Below, in pieces: positions 60,484 to 64,000 of a stretch of DNA of 64,000 nt (position 1 is its first letter; the number at the start of each line of letters is the position of its first letter). The stretch comes from JAVVHH01 sp965199585 (GTDB lineage: Bacteria > Pseudomonadota > Alphaproteobacteria > Acetobacterales > Acetobacteraceae), in assembly GCA_965199585.1 (NCBI GenBank), contig CBDASI010000002.1, forward strand, positions 1,116,001 through 1,180,000, written 5' to 3'. The position numbers were made by a program, and so were the translations under genes. The notes under the pieces are model-generated. The model was given only the letters and a program-made list of their open reading frames with translations, did no database searches and was not told where the DNA came from.

Positions 60484-61065
60484 TTACAGGAGGCGGCAAG
60501 CCTCGTCGAAGCCGAGACGGGGCGCGCGCTCGGTCGGCTCCGCCGGGTCGCCGTGACCGAGGCAGAGAAGGAAGTTGCTCTTCCAGCCCTCAACGGAGAG
60601 AAACTCCTGATCGACGCGGTCGTTGTCGAACCCCGACATCGGGCCGCAATCCAGCCCTGCCGCGCGAGCCGCCAGGATGAGGTAGCCGCCCTGAAGCGTG
60701 CCGTTCCGCGCTGCAGTGGCAGTGGCCAACTCGCGATTATCGGCAAACCACGACCGGGCGTCGGCCTGTGGATACAGATAGGGCAGCGATTCGTAGAACT
60801 CGGGATCGGTTGCGACGATGGCGACCACCGGGGCCGCCATCGCTTTGTCGACGTTACCGGCGGACAAGGCCGGCTTCAGCCGCTCCTTAGCCGCCGGCGT
60901 GCGAAGAAACAGAACCCGCGCCGGCGAGCAATTCGCCGACGTCGGGCCCCATTTCATCAACTCGTAGACGGCCCGCAGCTCATCATCGGACACCGGCCGA
61001 TCAAGCCAGCGGTAGTGCGTGCGGGCGGTCCGGAACAGCGCGTCAAGACTGTCCGCGTGGATCAA
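60484..61065 (-). CDS. rutE: Malonic semialdehyde reductase (RutE-like nitroreductase)
   Basis: This 193-residue flavoprotein has the RutE/HadB-type pattern: ARTHYRWLDRPVSDDELRAVYELMKWGPTSANCSPAR near the start and LDCGPMSGFDNDRVDQEF near the end. RutE reduces malonic semialdehyde from pyrimidine breakdown. No other rut gene is near, so a general aldehyde or quinone reductase role is also possible. Its start overlaps the nifU-like stop by 4 bp. Confidence 0.83.
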   Translation of the reverse strand: MIHADSLDALFRTARTHYRWLDRPVSDDELRAVYELMKWGPTSANCSPARVLFLRTPAAKERLKPALSAGNVDKAMAAPVVAIVATDPEFYESLPYLYPQADARSWFADNRELATATAARNGTLQGGYLILAARAAGLDCGPMSGFDNDRVDQEFLSVEGWKSNFLLCLGHGDPAEPTERAPRLGFDEACRLL

Positions 61066-61619
61066 AACTCGACCTGTTCCACCGACCGGACTTCCGGAAC
61101 GTAATGCTTGAGCATGTTCTCGATGCCATGCTTCAGCGTGGCGCTCGACGACGGGCAGCCGCTGCAGGCACCCTGCATGTGCAGGCGGACGATGCCGTCG
61201 CGATAGCCGCGGAACACGATGTCGCCCCCGTCACCCGCCACCGCAGGGCGAACGCGCGTGTCGAGCAGGTCCTTGATCTGATCGACGACGTCTTGGTCTT
61301 CCGGCGAGACGTCTTCAGTGATCTCGGCGCCTTCGCCTTCGATCACCGGGCGCTCGGCCACGAAATGTTCCATTAGCGCGCCGAGCACCTGTGGACGCAG
61401 CGCCGCCCAGTCGGCGAGGTCGGACTTGGTGATGGTCACGAAGTCGCCACCGAGGAAGACACGCGCGACGCCGGGCAGGGCGAACATGGCCTGCGCCAAC
61501 GGGCTGCGGGCGGCGAGGTCGGGGCCGGCGAAATCTGCGGTGCCGGACGGCATCACGTCACGGCCGGGGAGGAATTTCAGTGTCGCCGGGTTGGGAGTGC
61601 CCTCGGTTTCGATGAACAT
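61062..61619 (-). CDS. NifU-family Fe-S scaffold protein (NfuA type)
   Basis: This 185-residue protein has an N-terminal Nfu domain (MFIETEGTPNPATLKFLPG) and a C-terminal NifU domain with Cys152 and Cys155 in ACSGCPSS, which hold a transferable Fe-S cluster. It delivers clusters to target enzymes. The ATG at 61619 matches the conserved start. Confidence 0.93.
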   Translation of the reverse strand: MFIETEGTPNPATLKFLPGRDVMPSGTADFAGPDLAARSPLAQAMFALPGVARVFLGGDFVTITKSDLADWAALRPQVLGALMEHFVAERPVIEGEGAEITEDVSPEDQDVVDQIKDLLDTRVRPAVAGDGGDIVFRGYRDGIVRLHMQGACSGCPSSSATLKHGIENMLKHYVPEVRSVEQVEF

Positions 61620-61759
61620 GTCTGGACCTTTCAGAACGTGGCCGACATTTGGCCAACCGGATGGGCGGTGCAAGGGTGCCCGTTGCCTATGTGGGGAATG
61701 TGCCATGCTGAAACCATGCATCTGTCCCGCCGCGCGTTCGTGACGGCGTGCGGGGTGGG

Positions 61760-62644
61760 TCACTCCGCCGCTTGCTTGAGGTTCTGGCGCGTGCGGATGC
61801 GGCGGATACGGCGGGCGTCGGCTTCGAGAATGCGGAATTCGAGACCACTCGGATGGCTGACCACCTCGCCCCGTGTCGGCACCCGGCCGGCGATGGTGAA
61901 TACCAGTCCGCCCAGCGTGTCGATGTCAGCAGCGCGCTCATCTTCGGTGAGGACGGGCCCGAGCCGAGTCTCGAACGCCTCGATCGACAGACGGGCATCG
62001 AGGTCCAGCGCGCCATCCGGCCGTTCGACGATCATCGGCACGGCGATTTCGTCATGCTCGTCGGCGATGTCGCCCACGATCTCCTCGACGAGGTCCTCGA
62101 TGGTCACCAGCCCGTCGATGCCGCCGTATTCGTCAATCACCAAGGCGAGATGCACGCGGGCCTGCCGCATCTGCAGCAGCAGGTCCAGAATCGGCACCTG
62201 CGGCGCCACCATCAGTGGCTTGCGCAGAATCGGCTCGAGCTGGAACTGCTCGGGGCGGCCGACATAACCGAACACGTCCTTGATGTGGACCATGCCGACG
62301 ATCTCGTCGAGCTGCTCGCGGTAGACCGGTAGGCGGGAGTGACCCTCGAGCCGGATCTTGCCGAGCAGTTGCTCGAGCGACAGATCGACCGGGATGGCCA
62401 CGATGTCCGCCCGCGGCACCATCACGTCGTTGGCCGCGCGGCCACGCAGCCGCAGCACGTTGGCCAGCAGCACCCGCTCCTGCCGGTCCAATTCCGGCAA
62501 CACACCGTCGGCATGGACCTGGTCGGCCGATTGCTGGACCAATTCGGCAATGCTGTCGCGGACGTTGTGCTCGGGGCCGCGGCGGCCGATCAGGCCCAGT
62601 AAGCGCGTAACGACGCTGCCGCGATGGGCCGATTGGCCGCTCAT
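61760..62644 (-). CDS. corC: CBS-domain protein CorC (hemolysin-like)
   Basis: This 294-residue protein has two CBS domains (MVPRADIVAIPVDLSLEQLLGK and APQVPILDLLLQMRQARVHLALVIDEYGG) and a C-terminal transporter-associated domain with DTLGGLVFTIAGRVP. CorC-type proteins take part in magnesium or cobalt handling at the membrane. Its ATG at 62644 overlaps the ybeY stop by 4 bp. Confidence 0.92.
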   Translation of the reverse strand: MSGQSAHRGSVVTRLLGLIGRRGPEHNVRDSIAELVQQSADQVHADGVLPELDRQERVLLANVLRLRGRAANDVMVPRADIVAIPVDLSLEQLLGKIRLEGHSRLPVYREQLDEIVGMVHIKDVFGYVGRPEQFQLEPILRKPLMVAPQVPILDLLLQMRQARVHLALVIDEYGGIDGLVTIEDLVEEIVGDIADEHDEIAVPMIVERPDGALDLDARLSIEAFETRLGPVLTEDERAADIDTLGGLVFTIAGRVPTRGEVVSHPSGLEFRILEADARRIRRIRTRQNLKQAAE

Positions 62645-63108
62645 GCCGGCCGCCACGGGTTCGGTACTCCGATCCGGTGCAGCAAGCGCGCCTCTTCCAT
62701 CTCCATGCGCCGGGCGACGCCGGGATCATCATGGTCGTGCCCGCGCAGATGGAGTGCGCCATGCACCACCAGATGCGCGACGTGATGCTGGATGCGCCGC
62801 TTCTGCGCGCTGGCTTCCCGCCGCACGACGCCGAGCGCCAGCGCGATGTCGCCGCTGTCGAAGGTCAGCACGTTGGTGGGCTTGTTGCGGCCGCGATGCC
62901 GCGCGTTGAGGCGCTGCACGGCGAGGTTCGAGGTGAGGAGGATGGTGCCCGCCCCGCCGGCGACCTGAGCGGCGCGGCCGGCGATGCGCTCGACGCCCGG
63001 CACGAGAGCCCGCCACCGTCGATCATCGACGATGATGTCCGGCATGGAGTGTGGCGTGTGTTCAGGCCCCGCCGGGTGGGCGGGGCCGAGTTTACTGTCT
63101 GGGTCCAT
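62641..63108 (-). CDS. ybeY: Endoribonuclease YbeY
   Basis: This is a metal-dependent RNase for 16S rRNA 3' maturation and quality control, about 155 residues. The zinc site is HLVVHGALHLRGHDHDD (His, His and His spaced 3 and 5 apart), and NKPTNVLTFDSGDI is the other conserved part. The start is ATG at 63108, five bases after the phoH stop; ATG at 63045 is possible. Confidence 0.92.
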   Translation of the reverse strand: MDPDSKLGPAHPAGPEHTPHSMPDIIVDDRRWRALVPGVERIAGRAAQVAGGAGTILLTSNLAVQRLNARHRGRNKPTNVLTFDSGDIALALGVVRREASAQKRRIQHHVAHLVVHGALHLRGHDHDDPGVARRMEMEEARLLHRIGVPNPWRPA

Positions 63109-63112
63109 GGTG

Positions 63113-64000
63113 TTAGGGCGATGCGTCCTGTTTCGGGTCCGGGCGTGCGTCGTTACGAGCGTCGGTGCGGGCCTGGGTCCGCTGGTCATACGCGTCAACG
63201 ATGGCGGCGACCAGGGGATGACGCACGACATCGCGCGTGCCAAAGCGGGTGATGCCGATGCCGGGCAGGCCCTCGACGGTGTCGAGCGCGTCCTTGAGAC
63301 CGCTGCGCTGGCCGGACGGCAGGTCGATCTGCGTCAGGTCGCCGGTGATGACCATGCGAGTGCCCTCACCCATGCGGGTGAGAAACATCTTCATCTGCAC
63401 CGGCGTGGTGTTCTGCGCTTCATCGAGAATGACGAAGGCATGCGCCAGCGTGCGGCCGCGCATGAAGGCGAGGGGGGCAACCTCGATCTCGCCGGTGCCC
63501 ATTCGCCGGATGACCTGGTCGCCCGGCATCATGTCGTGCAGCGCGTCGTAGAGTGGCCGCAGATAGGGGTCGACCTTCTCCTTCATGTCGCCGGGCAGGA
63601 AGCCGAGCCGCTCGCCGGCCTCGACCGCTGGCCGCGACAGGATGATCTTGTCCACCTTGCCCGCCTGCAGCAGCATCACACCCTGGGCGACGGCCAGATA
63701 AGTTTTACCAGTACCAGCCGGGCCGATGGCGAACACCATCTCGTTCTTGGCCAGCATCTCCATGTAGCCGGCCTGCTTCGGCGAGCGGGGCCCGACGGCG
63801 CCGCGCTTGGTCAGAATCGCCGGCATGTCGGCCAGTGGCAGGCGCGGGTCGACCACGGTGTCGGCCATGCGGATTGCGGTATCGACATCGGCGCGGGACA
63901 GGCCCTTGCCGGATTCCAACCGCTTGTAGAGGGCGTTCAGGGTCTGCTCGGCCGCCTGAACCCGGTCAGGATCGCCATTGATGGCGATGCGGTTGCCGCG
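63113..64000 (-). CDS. phoH: PhoH family ATPase, 5' end beyond the window
   Basis: The visible part has Walker A GPAGTGKTYLAVAQ, Walker B AFVILDEAQNTTP and the PhoH/YbeZ RSGLKDALD. The frame remains open to the last base, and codons 63920-64000 read RIAINGDPDRVQAAEQTLNALY, the normal N-terminal KH-like part, so the gene starts past the right edge and the ATG/TTG-like codon near 63919 is internal. It acts with YbeY in rRNA processing. Confidence 0.93.
   Translation of the reverse strand, partial: RGNRIAINGDPDRVQAAEQTLNALYKRLESGKGLSRADVDTAIRMADTVVDPRLPLADMPAILTKRGAVGPRSPKQAGYMEMLAKNEMVFAIGPAGTGKTYLAVAQGVMLLQAGKVDKIILSRPAVEAGERLGFLPGDMKEKVDPYLRPLYDALHDMMPGDQVIRRMGTGEIEVAPLAFMRGRTLAHAFVILDEAQNTTPVQMKMFLTRMGEGTRMVITGDLTQIDLPSGQRSGLKDALDTVEGLPGIGITRFGTRDVVRHPLVAAIVDAYDQRTQARTDARNDARPDPKQDASP

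Overview
The window is chromosomal DNA from a high-GC alphaproteobacterium, most likely of the order Rhodospirillales/Acetobacterales (Acetobacteraceae-like). The indicators are conserved alphaproteobacterial gene blocks (dnaB-mlaEF-radA-cvpA-purF; rpsF-rpsR-rplI; fabD-fabG-acpP-fabF-mltG-yicC-gmk; proA-nadD-rsfS-rlmH; phoH-ybeY-corC with lnt and an XRE gene nearby) and clade markers (MucR, OlsB, EipB/DUF1849, DUF1489, DUF2244). This assignment is inferred from gene content; no rRNA gene is present. I saw no tRNA, rRNA, CRISPR array, prophage block or transposase. About 70 protein genes fill the window, many with 4-bp or larger overlaps.

Region by region. 1-11.5 kb is accessory: two paralogous PaoABC-type molybdenum hydroxylase sets (1-2730, cut by the left edge, and 7631-11445) flank an MFS exporter, a MAPEG protein, a cardiolipin synthase and a secreted vanadium-haloperoxidase-type protein. 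11.5-17.2 kb carries a VWA protein, an S24 repressor divergent from a small unknown gene that has a LexA-type box, a stand-alone phnM, a Na+/H+ antiporter, a small secreted protein behind a match to the EcfG stress promoter, and DUF1489. 17.2-25.4 kb is a long minus-strand housekeeping run, dnaB > mlaE > mlaF > two unknown genes > radA > cvpA > purF > SDR, with DnaA-box-like repeats ahead of dnaB. 25.4-29.9 kb holds a GT9 glycosyltransferase, cfa, and rplI/rpsR/rpsF with a structured leader.

29.9-37.7 kb holds an orphan Tat-exported binding protein fused translationally to a class IV aminotransferase homologue that lacks the PLP lysine, followed by the fatty-acid synthesis block, mltG, yicC and gmk. 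37.7-44.8 kb encodes an exported oxalate decarboxylase, two phosphoesterases, an SDR, EipB and a nitroreductase. 44.8-49.5 kb has isocitrate lyase behind an unusual TTTAC/GTAAA array, an LLM flavin enzyme, a molybdopterin oxidoreductase and an EamA transporter. 49.5-55 kb has proA-nadD-rsfS-rlmH (rsfS without an ordinary start codon), nth, DUF2244 and an XRE regulator. 55-64 kb is the minus-strand run phoH > ybeY > corC > nifU-like > rutE-like > tsaB > rimI, then mucR, olsB, a 2-hydroxyacid dehydrogenase and lnt; phoH is cut by the right edge.

No large unknown multi-gene system is evident. The points most worth checking are the lysine-less class IV protein with its orphan binding protein, the two-gene insertion between mlaF and radA, the aceA operator array, the SOS-box gene, the DnaA boxes at dnaB, the EcfG-type promoter and the rsfS start.
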